From positions 1-42,085 of the forward strand of contig CAMRDM010000009.1 of assembly GCA_947041225.1 (NCBI GenBank): 42,085 nt of DNA, given 5' to 3'. Under the pieces are notes generated by a model. That model did not search any database. It worked only from the letters and a program-made list of their open reading frames with translations, and was not told the DNA's origin. Position numbers and translations under genes: made by a program. Positions within the stretch are counted from its first letter, which is position 1; each line of letters opens with the position of its first letter. This DNA is from an uncultured Deferribacteraceae bacterium. Lineage in GTDB: Bacteria > Chrysiogenota > Deferribacteres > Deferribacterales > Mucispirillaceae. Shown here one piece after another: positions 27,005 through 35,869 of the stretch.

Positions 27005-27775
27005 ATGGGAAAAGAAGAAACAAAAGTTAGTTATGTAGCGATCACTGGTGCAAGTTCAGGTATCGGATATGATATTGCAAAAGCGTTCGCTGGACGCCAT
27101 AAAAATTTAATTCTTATAGCTAGACGTAAAGAAAATTTAGAGAAGTTAAAAGAAGAAATTCTACAGATTTCACCGTCTATTGATGTAGTAATAAAATTAG
27201 CAGATTTATCTGTTATGGAGAATGTATACGCTCTTTATGAGAGTCTAAAACCTTATCATATAGATACATTTATTAATAATGCAGGATTAGGAAATTATGG
27301 AACTGTGGCAGAACAGAGTATAGAGATGACATCAACTATGTTGCGTGTAAATATTGAAGCGTTAACTATTTTATCATCACTTTATGTGAAAGATTATAAA
27401 GATGTTGCAGGCACTCAACTTATAAATGTTTCATCAGGTGCAGGATATATTGTTGTTGGAAATGTAGTTGCTTACAGTGCGACTAAGTTTTATGTTAGTG
27501 CATTTACAGAAGGGTTAGCAAGAGAGTTGCAAGAGGGTAATGCAAAGCTACAAGCGAAAGTTTTAGCACCTGCTGCTACACAAACTGAGTTTGGATCGGT
27601 TGCTACAAATACTGATACATACGATTACGATAAACATTTTAGTAGATATCACACAAGCGAACAGATGGCAGGATTTTTACTTGATCTATATGATAGTAGT
27701 GAAACAGTTGGAATAGTAGATTTAGCAGATTTTACATTTAAACTAATTTCTCCAAAGTTCCCTTATGAAGGTTAG
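27005..27775 (+). CDS. Short-chain dehydrogenase/reductase (SDR)
   Basis: A 256-residue NAD(P)-dependent oxidoreductase of the classical SDR family. It has the Rossmann motif TGASSGIG (14-21), NNAG (91-94), the catalytic serine in NVSSGAG (143-144) and the YSATK signature (Tyr157, Lys161). RR at 40-41 after the second strand suggests NADP preference. The substrate cannot be inferred. It is the only plus-strand gene in this part and separates the two KAS III/GLUG cassettes. The very strong ribosome site and MerR-type promoter resemble Firmicutes SDR or aldehyde-stress genes, which hints at lateral acquisition. Confidence 0.93.
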   Translation: MGKEETKVSYVAITGASSGIGYDIAKAFAGRHKNLILIARRKENLEKLKEEILQISPSIDVVIKLADLSVMENVYALYESLKPYHIDTFINNAGLGNYGTVAEQSIEMTSTMLRVNIEALTILSSLYVKDYKDVAGTQLINVSSGAGYIVVGNVVAYSATKFYVSAFTEGLARELQEGNAKLQAKVLAPAATQTEFGSVATNTDTYDYDKHFSRYHTSEQMAGFLLDLYDSSETVGIVDLADFTFKLISPKFPYEG

Positions 27776-27900
27776 ATTATTGTTTTAAAAAGTTTCTAAC
27801 TTATAATTTATAAAGATAGATTTTTTGTATATATAAAACCTAAAATATTTATTAAGCCTAAAATATTATTATAGAAACTGATAGAGTATTTTATGAAATG

Positions 27901-27931
27901 AAAACCCCACAGTGTTAAACTATGGGGTTTT
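27901..27931. terminator. Bidirectional terminator between SDR and the second GLUG gene
   Basis: AAAACCCCA and TGGGGTTTT form a 9-bp stem with U-tracts possible on both strands. It lies between two convergent genes and can end both. It closely resembles the hairpin after the first GLUG gene, consistent with cassette duplication. Confidence 0.85.
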
Positions 27932-28005
27932 ATATTAATATTTTTTATACTAAGTATTTTTGTATTTTATACTTTAGTATATTTATACTTTAATACGTTG
28001 TTAAA

Positions 28006-30147
28006 TTACTCTGTTGCTTCAACGGGTTCTTTATTGCTTTTAAGAGTAGGGTACTTTGCACCAGGTAAAATCTCCCAAGTGTTTGTAAAATCCCAAGTAG
28101 GGAAACTCGTATCGTTTATAAAATTATCAAAACTAAGCTCTGCACCTGCAGACTGTACAGCAGTTGGCTTATTTGATGAATTTGTTGCATACCAGAAATT
28201 ATTTGTGTATGTATTTGATCCTCCTGTAGCACTACCTATAATCGCACCTTTTGTTGAACCCTTAACATCTGAGTAGTTGAATGAAGTGTCTATTTTAGTT
28301 TTTACATTTGCATTGATCCCTACGATACCACCAGATATAAGGGCACTACTTATTGTCCCTATATTATATACGTTCTCAATATTGTTAACATTAGGACTAC
28401 TAGCATTACTCTCTTGGTGTCCAATAATACCACCTGCATTAGTTCGTCCACTACTATTACCAGTAACTTTACTTTCCACATTACCCATATTAAATGTAAG
28501 CTTTATAGTTGTTGTATTAGTATTACTATTATTGTATCCTATTATGCCACCTGCATAATTACTCCCTGTTTTGTTATCGCCACTTATATCTCCAGTGTTA
28601 TAAACATCGGTTATTATTACTGTAACATTATTTATACTCTCTCCGATTATTCCACCAGAATAACCGTTAGTACTTGTTAAAGTTCCTGTGTTGTGAGATT
28701 TTGATATCGTAGTTGTATTAAGTCCAGTACCACTACTATTAAATCCAATGATACCACCTGTTGATCCTTTGTTGCTAGTTACATCACCTTTATTAGAACT
28801 TCCCTCTATATTCGTCTCAGTTGTACCGAGATCCCCACTCTTTTGATATCCAATAATACCTCCTGCTGTACTATTAATATTGCTTACACTTCCAGTATTA
28901 TAAGTCTTGTTTAGAGTCGTAGTTAGGTTAGATGTACCACCGATATTAGATCCGATAATTCCACCTGCAGAACCTATTGCTGTTTCATTAGTTCCCGTTC
29001 TAGTTATTTTACCTGTATTTGTTACATTATCTGTAGTTGTATTAGAGTTTAAACTTTCTCCTATAATTCCACCCACAGAACCGTTATCATTATTTATTAT
29101 CCCTGTGCTTTTTATATTTGTCATCATGTTACGAGCACTACCATTAAGTAGTCCTATAATTCCACCTACTGAACCGTTATAACCAGTTATATTTCCAGTG
29201 TTATTGGCGTTTGTCATTTCGCTACCAATACTACCTGTACTTTCTCCGATAATTCCACCTGCTGATTTTGTATTGCTTGTTATCACTCCACTATTAGTAA
29301 GGTTGTTAGTGGTCAGTCCTGTATCAATACTTGTGCCGATAATTCCACCTGCTGAGCCACCTACACTGTTTATCGCTCCACTATTTGTAAGGTTATCTCC
29401 AATTATAACATTCTCGCTACTCTTTCCGATAATACCACCGACGTTTCCACCTGTTGATAAAGTTAGAGTGTTTTCATAGTTTGATATATTTATGTCAGAG
29501 TTTGTAATGCTTCCAATTGCTCCACCTATTGAACTTTCTATTGATGTAGTTTTAGTGACTATCGTTCCTAAATTTTTTGAGTTAGTTATAGTAACATCAC
29601 TATATGTTACAGATGCGATAAGTCCACCAACGTTTCCGTCATCAGAAGTTAATGTATAGTTAGTTGATAGATTATCTAATATGATTGTAAGTTGACCATT
29701 CTCTTGTCCAGTAGCAGTTCCGATAAACGCAGCTGCATTTGTTTTACCAGTTATTTTACCACCTTCTAAAGTAAGTCTCTGCATTGTAAGATTGCCAGTT
29801 ACCTCTTTAATTAAAGCAGCTGGTGTATTACCTGATGAGGTGTCTATATTTAGGTTTCTTATACTTTTGTTGTCGCCATCTAAAATACCGTCAAACTTTT
29901 GTATACCTTTATATGGATGATTACCCATATTTTGATGATTTACAAATTTAATATTTTTTGTGATTTCTTCTTGTTCTGCTAACCAAGCTAAGTTACCAGG
30001 TACTCGTATAAGGTAATATTTTTTTGTGGGATCAACTCCTGGCTCAGTTATAGTAACTCCGTCCCAGATATTACTTGGTATATGAGGATCTATTGCACAA
30101 GCTACGGCTATTGATAGTGTTGTGATAAGTAGTACTATTTTTTTCAT
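28006..30147 (-). CDS. GLUG-repeat surface lipoprotein, long repeat array
   Basis: A 713-residue predicted lipoprotein with lipobox SIAVAC (Cys17) and, soon after, the opening KFDGILDGDNKSIRNLNID shared with its paralogue at 23393-25444. From about residue 175 to 670 there are about fifteen repeats with core GGIIG or a close variant (GGIIGES, GGIIGSN, GGIIGYQ and so on), each 25-40 residues. They are rich in Asn, Thr and Ser with TNTGxI-type strands between. A long surface beta-solenoid is the likely structure. The near-identical repeat cores at DNA level would allow repeat gain and loss by recombination. It follows the second KAS III gene by 138 bases. The start has AGGGAGAAT upstream. Function unknown; adhesin-like. 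Confidence 0.82.
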   Translation of the reverse strand: MKKIVLLITTLSIAVACAIDPHIPSNIWDGVTITEPGVDPTKKYYLIRVPGNLAWLAEQEEITKNIKFVNHQNMGNHPYKGIQKFDGILDGDNKSIRNLNIDTSSGNTPAALIKEVTGNLTMQRLTLEGGKITGKTNAAAFIGTATGQENGQLTIILDNLSTNYTLTSDDGNVGGLIASVTYSDVTITNSKNLGTIVTKTTSIESSIGGAIGSITNSDINISNYENTLTLSTGGNVGGIIGKSSENVIIGDNLTNSGAINSVGGSAGGIIGTSIDTGLTTNNLTNSGVITSNTKSAGGIIGESTGSIGSEMTNANNTGNITGYNGSVGGIIGLLNGSARNMMTNIKSTGIINNDNGSVGGIIGESLNSNTTTDNVTNTGKITRTGTNETAIGSAGGIIGSNIGGTSNLTTTLNKTYNTGSVSNINSTAGGIIGYQKSGDLGTTETNIEGSSNKGDVTSNKGSTGGIIGFNSSGTGLNTTTISKSHNTGTLTSTNGYSGGIIGESINNVTVIITDVYNTGDISGDNKTGSNYAGGIIGYNNSNTNTTTIKLTFNMGNVESKVTGNSSGRTNAGGIIGHQESNASSPNVNNIENVYNIGTISSALISGGIVGINANVKTKIDTSFNYSDVKGSTKGAIIGSATGGSNTYTNNFWYATNSSNKPTAVQSAGAELSFDNFINDTSFPTWDFTNTWEILPGAKYPTLKSNKEPVEATE

Positions 30148-30285
30148 TTGTATTCTCCCTAAATATTATATTAATATTATTTTTGCAATCATTACTAATA
30201 TATATAGTATTTGGAAATTATCAATAGTTTATTGTGATTATTTATAGATATGAGAGTTGAAGTTAATATATAGATAGGTATTGAT

Positions 30286-31305
30286 TTATTTAGGGTTTTC
30301 AATCATAGATAGATCAGCTAGGCATCCAGCCCATGATAAACCGACACCAAAACCAACTAGTAAACCTCTTTTTCCTAAAGGAACACCAGCACTTTGTATC
30401 TTGTTTATCCCATTTGGTATTGATGATGATACAGTGTTACCTATATCTGATGTATCGTTCCAATATTTATTATCATCAGGGATATGACATAGCTCTCGTA
30501 GACTATCTAAGATAACTTTGTTCGCTTGATGAAAAATAAAATTGTCGATACTTTTAATATTTAATTTTGCTGACTTTAAAATATCATCTACCATTTTAGG
30601 AACTACAGCTTGTGTGAACTGCATAACAGCTTTCCCATCCATATATATATGTGCATCGTTTCTAGCATTACCAAATTGATCAAAAACATCTGTGTGAGCT
30701 AATTCAACATCAGCGTTTGCCATTCTTGCTCTACCGTAATGAACAATTAGTTTGCCGTAGTCTTTACCGTTTGTCCCGAATTTAAAGTTGCTTAATAACT
30801 CTTTTGATGACTCTTTACCAACCACTAAAGTTGCAGCAGCTGCATCACCAAATAACGGTTTAGTTCTCATATCTTTTTGATTAACATATTTGCTATATGT
30901 GTCTGAAGTGATTAATAGAACATTATCAACTATCCCTGTTTCGATATAGTTTTTTGCAAGAGCTAATCCATATATATATCCAGAGCAACCGTGAGCGTAA
31001 TCAAATGCTAATGTACTTTCAGGAAGCCCTAATGCTCCATGAACAATACATGATGTTGATGGCATAATATAATCAGGAGCTTGAGTACATACTATTATCG
31101 CCTCAATCGTACTGCGATCGATATTTTGTTCGGCAAATAATTTTTCAGCCGCCGCAATAGCTAAATCCGATGCACACTCTTTTTCACTTGCATAGTGGTA
31201 TGAGTAGATATTAATTTTTGATGTTATTCTGCCATCAGGATTATTATATACTACATTCTCTGGATAGTGTGATGCTACGCTTTTAATATACGCCCGTTTA
31301 ATTAT
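30286..31305 (-). CDS. Ketoacyl-ACP synthase III (FabH-like), copy 2, probable ATA start
   Basis: A KAS III paralogue of copy 1 with the same triad at the same positions (Cys107 in HGCSGY, His259 in FHQANK, Asn290 in IGNTVSSSIPNGI). The frame is open and homologous all the way to 31305. There the codon matching the ATG of copy 1 is ATA, with AGGAG upstream, followed by IKRAYIK as in copy 1. With that start both proteins are exactly 339 residues. The first ordinary start codon in frame is the ATG at 31065, which would remove 80 conserved residues including part of the fold. Either a rare start (ATA, or ATT at 31302) is used, or the gene has lost its start recently. Confidence 0.8.
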   Translation of the reverse strand: MIKRAYIKSVASHYPENVVYNNPDGRITSKINIYSYHYASEKECASDLAIAAAEKLFAEQNIDRSTIEAIIVCTQAPDYIMPSTSCIVHGALGLPESTLAFDYAHGCSGYIYGLALAKNYIETGIVDNVLLITSDTYSKYVNQKDMRTKPLFGDAAAATLVVGKESSKELLSNFKFGTNGKDYGKLIVHYGRARMANADVELAHTDVFDQFGNARNDAHIYMDGKAVMQFTQAVVPKMVDDILKSAKLNIKSIDNFIFHQANKVILDSLRELCHIPDDNKYWNDTSDIGNTVSSSIPNGINKIQSAGVPLGKRGLLVGFGVGLSWAGCLADLSMIENPK

Positions 31306-31482
31306 TGCTCTCCTTACTTCTAGCTTGCTTGTTAATATATATAAACTATTATACTCATTGTTACATAATAGTATACTGCAAAAACATTTGATATGTTTAT
31401 GTTTGATTTAGTTGTAGACAATCTATGTCTATAAAAGTTTCAATCTGTTCTCTATTTGATTTACTACCATGAGTACCTACTG

Positions 31483-32163
31483 TTAAAACATTTCACTTAT
31501 TTTAGGTATTATAATAATGAAAGGTGATTTAGGTATTTTAGGTTTTTTGAGGATTTCTTTGGCAGTTGCATAAATTGAGAACTCATTCTCCATAGATAGA
31601 TTTGCGCCTAAAAAGATTTTAGATTTTAAATCACTTAATTCTTCTAAAACTTTCTGTAAAGCGTAAGGACGTTCCATAAATATACTAGTTTCTTCAACGC
31701 CTCTAGTTATAATATTATGAAAAAACCTTTTTCTTTCATCTTTTTTTATAGGAGGAAATGATAGGAAATTAAATTTAGTACAATCAAGTCCTGATATAGA
31801 TATAGCTGCTGTGATAGATGAAGTTGCACCTATTGATTTAACTGTAACACTATTATCTCTACATAATCTAACGAAATCAAAATCAGGATCTGATAAACAT
31901 GGCGTACCGTTATCGGTAAATAAAGTTGCTGTGTTAGAATTAAATAGATGTTGTAAAAGTTCTAATCTATCATCATCTTTTGAGTGTTCGTTTAAAAGAT
32001 AGTACTCTTTATCTCTAGCATCAGATGCTGCAAGAAGAGTTAGAACATTCCTTCTCTCTTCACCTATTACAAAGTCTGATGCTTTAATTTTATCTATAAC
32101 TTCTTGAGATGTTTCTTTATAATTACCTGTGATAGGAATTGATGCAACGTATAGTGTTGGCAT
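31483..32163 (-). CDS. RsmI-like tetrapyrrole-methylase-family methyltransferase
   Basis: A 226-residue SAM-dependent methyltransferase of the tetrapyrrole methylase superfamily, closest in pattern to RsmI (2'-O-methylation of C1402 of 16S rRNA). Landmarks are LYVASIPITGNYKETS at the start, IGEERRNVLTLL near 33, GTPCLSDPDFDFVR (86-99) as the SAM loop, and a later FLSFPPIKKDER segment that matches RsmI's G(F/L)LP-like region. It is shorter than typical RsmI (about 280), lacking the C-terminal extension, as in the short RsmI-like subgroup. The start overlaps the serS stop by one base (TAATG). The family is certain, the exact target less so. Confidence 0.8.
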   Translation of the reverse strand: MPTLYVASIPITGNYKETSQEVIDKIKASDFVIGEERRNVLTLLAASDARDKEYYLLNEHSKDDDRLELLQHLFNSNTATLFTDNGTPCLSDPDFDFVRLCRDNSVTVKSIGATSSITAAISISGLDCTKFNFLSFPPIKKDERKRFFHNIITRGVEETSIFMERPYALQKVLEELSDLKSKIFLGANLSMENEFSIYATAKEILKKPKIPKSPFIIIIPKISEMF

Positions 32164-33437
32164 TATTTTGACGCTTCAATTTTTTCCATATTATTAAAAT
32201 ATGGACGTAAGATTTTTGGAATAGTAACAGATCCATCAGCGTTCTGATAGTTCTCTAAAATAGCAACTAATGTTCTTCCAACTGCTAATCCAGAACCGTT
32301 TAATGTATGTGCAAACTGCATTTTACCGTTTTCATCTTTATATCTAATCGATCCTCTGCGTGCTTGAAAATCTTTACAGTTAGAACATGATGATATCTCT
32401 CTATAACAATTCTCACTAGGTAACCATACCTCTATATCATATGTTTTAGATGATGAAAAACCTATATCACCTGATGATAGCAACATTACTCTATAAGGAA
32501 TTTCTAGTAGTTGTAAGATTTTTTCTGCTGATGTTAATATATTCTCTAACTCAACTTCAGACTCTTCTTTTCTACATATTGTAACAAGTTCAACTTTATT
32601 AAATTGATGTAGTCTGATTAATCCTTTAACATCTTTACCGTACGATCCAGCCTCTCTTCTAAAACAAGCAGAGTACGCAACATGTTTAATAGGAAAATTT
32701 ATAGTAGGTATAACTTCATTAGAGTATAGATTAGTAACAGAAACCTCAGATGTTGGAATTAAATATAGATCATCTTTTTCACATATAAACGCATCTTCAG
32801 CAAATTTTGGTAGTTGTCCTGTATGGAACATAGATTTAGAATTAACAAGAAACGGAGTCATTACTTCATCACGTCCGTCAACCGTATGAGTGTCTATCAT
32901 GAAAGATATTAACGCTCTCTCAAGTTTTGCACCGTTGCCAGTTAATACTGCAAATCTTGATCCAGAAGTTTTAACACCTCTTTCAAAATCTACCATTTTC
33001 AGATCAGTACCTATATCGGCATGAGATTTAACATCGAAATCAAACTCTTTAGGTGTACCCCATGTACGAATTAATTTATTATCATTTTCATCTTTACCGA
33101 TAGGAGTTGTGTCATCAACTAGATTAGGAATAACATGAAGTTGTGCATCAAGTTCTTGTTGTATATTTTTTAAACTCTTCTCTAAAGTTGCGAAATTTTC
33201 TGATATTTTTTTAACTTCTTCTTGAATGGAAGTTGTATCGTTACCACTTTGTTTTAATCTTCCAACTTCTTTTGATAGTTCATTTCTTTTATTTTGTAGA
33301 ACCTCTATATCAGTAGTTAACTTTCTTCTATCTGTATCAAGTTTGATTAAAGCATCGAAATCTATATTCAATCCTCTTGCAATACATTTTGATTTCACAC
33401 TTTCAACATCTGATACGATTAATTTTATATCTAACAT
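32163..33437 (-). CDS. serS: Seryl-tRNA synthetase
   Basis: A 424-residue class II aminoacyl-tRNA synthetase that charges tRNA-Ser (and tRNA-Sec). The N-terminal 110 residues form the long tRNA-binding coiled coil (LKQSGNDTTSIQEEVKKIS). The catalytic core shows motif 2 (CFRREAGSYGKDVKGLIRLHQF) and motif 3 (LNGSGLAVGRTLVAILEN), with the usual end VTIPKILRPYF. Length is standard. AAAGG lies seven bases ahead of the ATG. It forms a unit with the rsmI-like gene, overlapping it by one base. Confidence 0.98.
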   Translation of the reverse strand: MLDIKLIVSDVESVKSKCIARGLNIDFDALIKLDTDRRKLTTDIEVLQNKRNELSKEVGRLKQSGNDTTSIQEEVKKISENFATLEKSLKNIQQELDAQLHVIPNLVDDTTPIGKDENDNKLIRTWGTPKEFDFDVKSHADIGTDLKMVDFERGVKTSGSRFAVLTGNGAKLERALISFMIDTHTVDGRDEVMTPFLVNSKSMFHTGQLPKFAEDAFICEKDDLYLIPTSEVSVTNLYSNEVIPTINFPIKHVAYSACFRREAGSYGKDVKGLIRLHQFNKVELVTICRKEESEVELENILTSAEKILQLLEIPYRVMLLSSGDIGFSSSKTYDIEVWLPSENCYREISSCSNCKDFQARRGSIRYKDENGKMQFAHTLNGSGLAVGRTLVAILENYQNADGSVTIPKILRPYFNNMEKIEASK

Positions 33438-33471
33438 AAGTAAACCTTTTAGATCATTATTATTTTATGAT

Positions 33472-34350
33472 CTAATTTTCTCCCTTATTTTCAAGTTCTT
33501 TAGTTTTATCAACTTCATTAACTTCTTCAATTATTTCAACTTCTTTTTTCTCTTCATCTTCTGCAAGTTTTTCAAACTCTTTACGTTCTTTTTTCTCTTT
33601 TTTTACGATATATTTATCGTATTTTTTAACAGCGTTTTGATAATCTTTTGTATCTTTATATATTAAAGATAAATTTCTAATATATCCTTCAGCCTCTGTA
33701 TAGCTATCAGCTTTTAAGAGTAGTACTATTAATCTATAGAAAGCACGTGGAGCGATTTCTGTATTGCTATAGTTTGTAAGTAGATATTTGTATCTTAATA
33801 TCGCTTGAGGAGATTTTAAAATACGAGTGTAATATCTTGCTATCTTATAATTTTTTAACGCTAGATCGTTTGTCAATTCACGACTTAGTTCAGATAAATT
33901 ATTAGTTTCATATAATGAAGGGTTCAACCTTTTAACTTTTTCAAAATATGTTAATGCACTTGTAGCATCAACTAAATCTCTACTTGGAGATTCTTTAATG
34001 TCATTATGTGCAAGTCCAAGATTGAGGTATGCTTCAGTTAATTTAGGTGATGTTGGATATAGTTCAACATATGTTTCATATACGCCGATCGCTAAAATAT
34101 AATCTTCATCAGCAAAATATGTGTTAGCGATAGCTAATTGAACTTCAGATGCAAGGATAGGATTTTCAGCTCTAGCTAAGGCATTTTGATAAGCCTCTAA
34201 CGCTACATCGTAATCTTTTGACGCATAATATTCATCACCTAACTGCTTATAGTATGCTAAATCTCTATCAGGTTCGATAGGTTTGCCACAAGCTATAAGT
34301 ATAAATAGTAGTAGAAGAGATAGTAAAACTCTTATATAAGATAAATTCAT
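33472..34350 (-). CDS. bamD: BamD/YfiO-like TPR lipoprotein
   Basis: A lipoprotein of about 292 residues with lipobox FILIAC (Cys21). It is followed by TPR units: YYKQLGDEYYASKDYDVALEAYQNAL, then VQLAIANTYFADEDYILAIGVYETYVELYPTSPKLTEAYLNLGLAH, and LNPSLYETNNLSELSRELTNDLALKNYKIARYY. This layout, with the YPTS and ARYY signatures, is that of outer-membrane assembly lipoprotein BamD. A charged Lys/Glu tail of about 50 residues follows, absent from E. coli BamD. The adjacent GTG at 34353 is an alternative start. It lies between rimO and serS on the same strand. I am fairly sure of BamD-like; strict orthology is not proven. Confidence 0.85.
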   Translation of the reverse strand: MNLSYIRVLLSLLLLFILIACGKPIEPDRDLAYYKQLGDEYYASKDYDVALEAYQNALARAENPILASEVQLAIANTYFADEDYILAIGVYETYVELYPTSPKLTEAYLNLGLAHNDIKESPSRDLVDATSALTYFEKVKRLNPSLYETNNLSELSRELTNDLALKNYKIARYYTRILKSPQAILRYKYLLTNYSNTEIAPRAFYRLIVLLLKADSYTEAEGYIRNLSLIYKDTKDYQNAVKKYDKYIVKKEKKERKEFEKLAEDEEKKEVEIIEEVNEVDKTKELENKGEN

Positions 34351-34385
34351 CACGATACTTTAACACCTAATCATTAATATATCAA

Positions 34386-35687
34386 CTACAATATTTCCAC
34401 ATAGATATCAGGATATATAACTCTTTTTAACTTAACTTTGTAAGGTCCGTATCCTTTATCTGCTACGCCGTCCAATGTGAAAAGTTTTCCATCAACAACT
34501 GGAGTTTGAAATAACGCTCTACCTTCTAAAATATAATCAGATTGATCGGATACTGTTTCTATATACGCATCAAATATTTTAGATTTTAAACCTCTAAGTC
34601 TTTTAGATGTACATTTTTTTTGTGCTCTCTCTAAAACAGATCTTCGTTTTTTAGCTATACGTTTATCTACTTTATCATCGTATTTATATGATACAGCGAT
34701 ATCTTCATCAGAGTACTCAAAAAATCCTGCAAAATCTATATTACCCTCTTCGATAAACTCTTTTAAGTCGTTAAATTCTTCATCTGTTTCTGATGGAAAG
34801 CCTACGATAAATGTCGATCTAATAAAAGCATCGGGGATATGTTTTTTGATATTTGATATAACCGTTCTAATAATCTTCTGATTAGATTTCCTTTTCATAA
34901 CTTTTAATATTCTATCATTAATATGTTGAATAGGGATATCGAAGTAGTTGATTATATTCTCTTTAGATTTAATAAATTGTATAAGTTCAGCCGATACGCC
35001 ATCTGGATTCATATATAATAATCTAAAATATGTATCTGGAAACTCTGTTGTTAATCTATCAAGCAGTTCGATTAATCGTTTAGTTTTATCTATGTCGTAA
35101 TGATAATCTGTCGTATCTTGACTTATAATAATAATCTCTTTCACACCTTTAGCAATAAGTGATTGAGCTTCTTTTACAACTATGTCAATCGGTTTAGATT
35201 TTAATTTCCCTCTAATTTTAGGTATAGTACAGAACGAACATTTATTATCGCATCCATCAGAAATTTTAAGATAAGCGTAATATGAGTGGTTTGTTATTAC
35301 ACGGTGTTCTATATCGTTAAAATCTACTCTATTTTTATCTCTATCTGCTATTAGGTAATCTGTTATATCTGATAATGTATACACACCTGTGAAAAAATCT
35401 ATTTCAGGTAGTTCAGTTTTGATATCATCTTTATACCTTTCAACCATGCACCCTGCGACGACTAATTTTGCAGTAGGTTTCTTTTTGCTTGCAACGTCCA
35501 TGATCGTGTCTATCGCTTCTGTAACAGCAGATTCTATAAATCCACATGTATTTATAACTATAGCATCAGATACCGTTAGATCATCTTCAATCTCACATCC
35601 GTTAGATGATAGTTCACCTATTAGATTTTCAAAATCTACTTGGTTTTTTGCACACCCTAAACTTATATATGTAACTTTCATAAACAC
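34386..35687 (-). CDS. rimO: Ribosomal protein S12 methylthiotransferase RimO
   Basis: A 433-residue radical-SAM methylthiotransferase that modifies an aspartate of ribosomal protein S12. The N-terminal domain has the three auxiliary cluster cysteines (Cys12 in LGCAKNQVD, Cys48 in NTCGFI, Cys80 in AGCMVERY). The radical-SAM motif is CDNKCSFC (146-153). The C-terminal TRAM domain ends the protein (YGPYKVKLKRVIYPDIYVEIL). LGCAKNQVD and CSFCTIPKIRGK indicate RimO over MiaB. The start is GTG at 35687 (AAGG six bases ahead) or ATG two codons later. First gene of the rimO-bamD-serS-rsmI run. Confidence 0.96.
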   Translation of the reverse strand: MFMKVTYISLGCAKNQVDFENLIGELSSNGCEIEDDLTVSDAIVINTCGFIESAVTEAIDTIMDVASKKKPTAKLVVAGCMVERYKDDIKTELPEIDFFTGVYTLSDITDYLIADRDKNRVDFNDIEHRVITNHSYYAYLKISDGCDNKCSFCTIPKIRGKLKSKPIDIVVKEAQSLIAKGVKEIIIISQDTTDYHYDIDKTKRLIELLDRLTTEFPDTYFRLLYMNPDGVSAELIQFIKSKENIINYFDIPIQHINDRILKVMKRKSNQKIIRTVISNIKKHIPDAFIRSTFIVGFPSETDEEFNDLKEFIEEGNIDFAGFFEYSDEDIAVSYKYDDKVDKRIAKKRRSVLERAQKKCTSKRLRGLKSKIFDAYIETVSDQSDYILEGRALFQTPVVDGKLFTLDGVADKGYGPYKVKLKRVIYPDIYVEIL

Positions 35688-35869
35688 TCACAACCTTGAT
35701 TAATTTCATCTATAATTATATTATGGTATAAATAAGATTACTATAAGGTAGATAAAAAATCTTATAATGTAAATATAAATAAGTATATAAAACTGTAAAC
35801 TGTTGTAATATAGATATAATTATCTTAAAATAAATATAAAGAGTTATAAGTTTCTATAAGGGGGATACG

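Noticed and set aside
28277-29479. Plus-strand open frames with repeating PIIPPA-like peptides
   Set aside because: They are the antisense of the GGIIG repeats of the GLUG lipoprotein; they have no ribosome sites and no independent features.
30286-31065. KAS III copy 2 as a naturally short 259-residue protein
   Set aside because: Homology to copy 1 continues in frame for 80 residues upstream of the ATG, up to the matching start position.
33226-33666. Plus-strand 146-codon Phe-rich frame
   Set aside because: Antisense of serS and the Lys/Glu-rich tail of the BamD-like protein; the Phe runs only mirror Lys/Glu codons.
35389-35703. Plus-strand 104-codon frame opposite rimO
   Set aside because: Lies fully within the well-supported rimO gene; no ribosome site.
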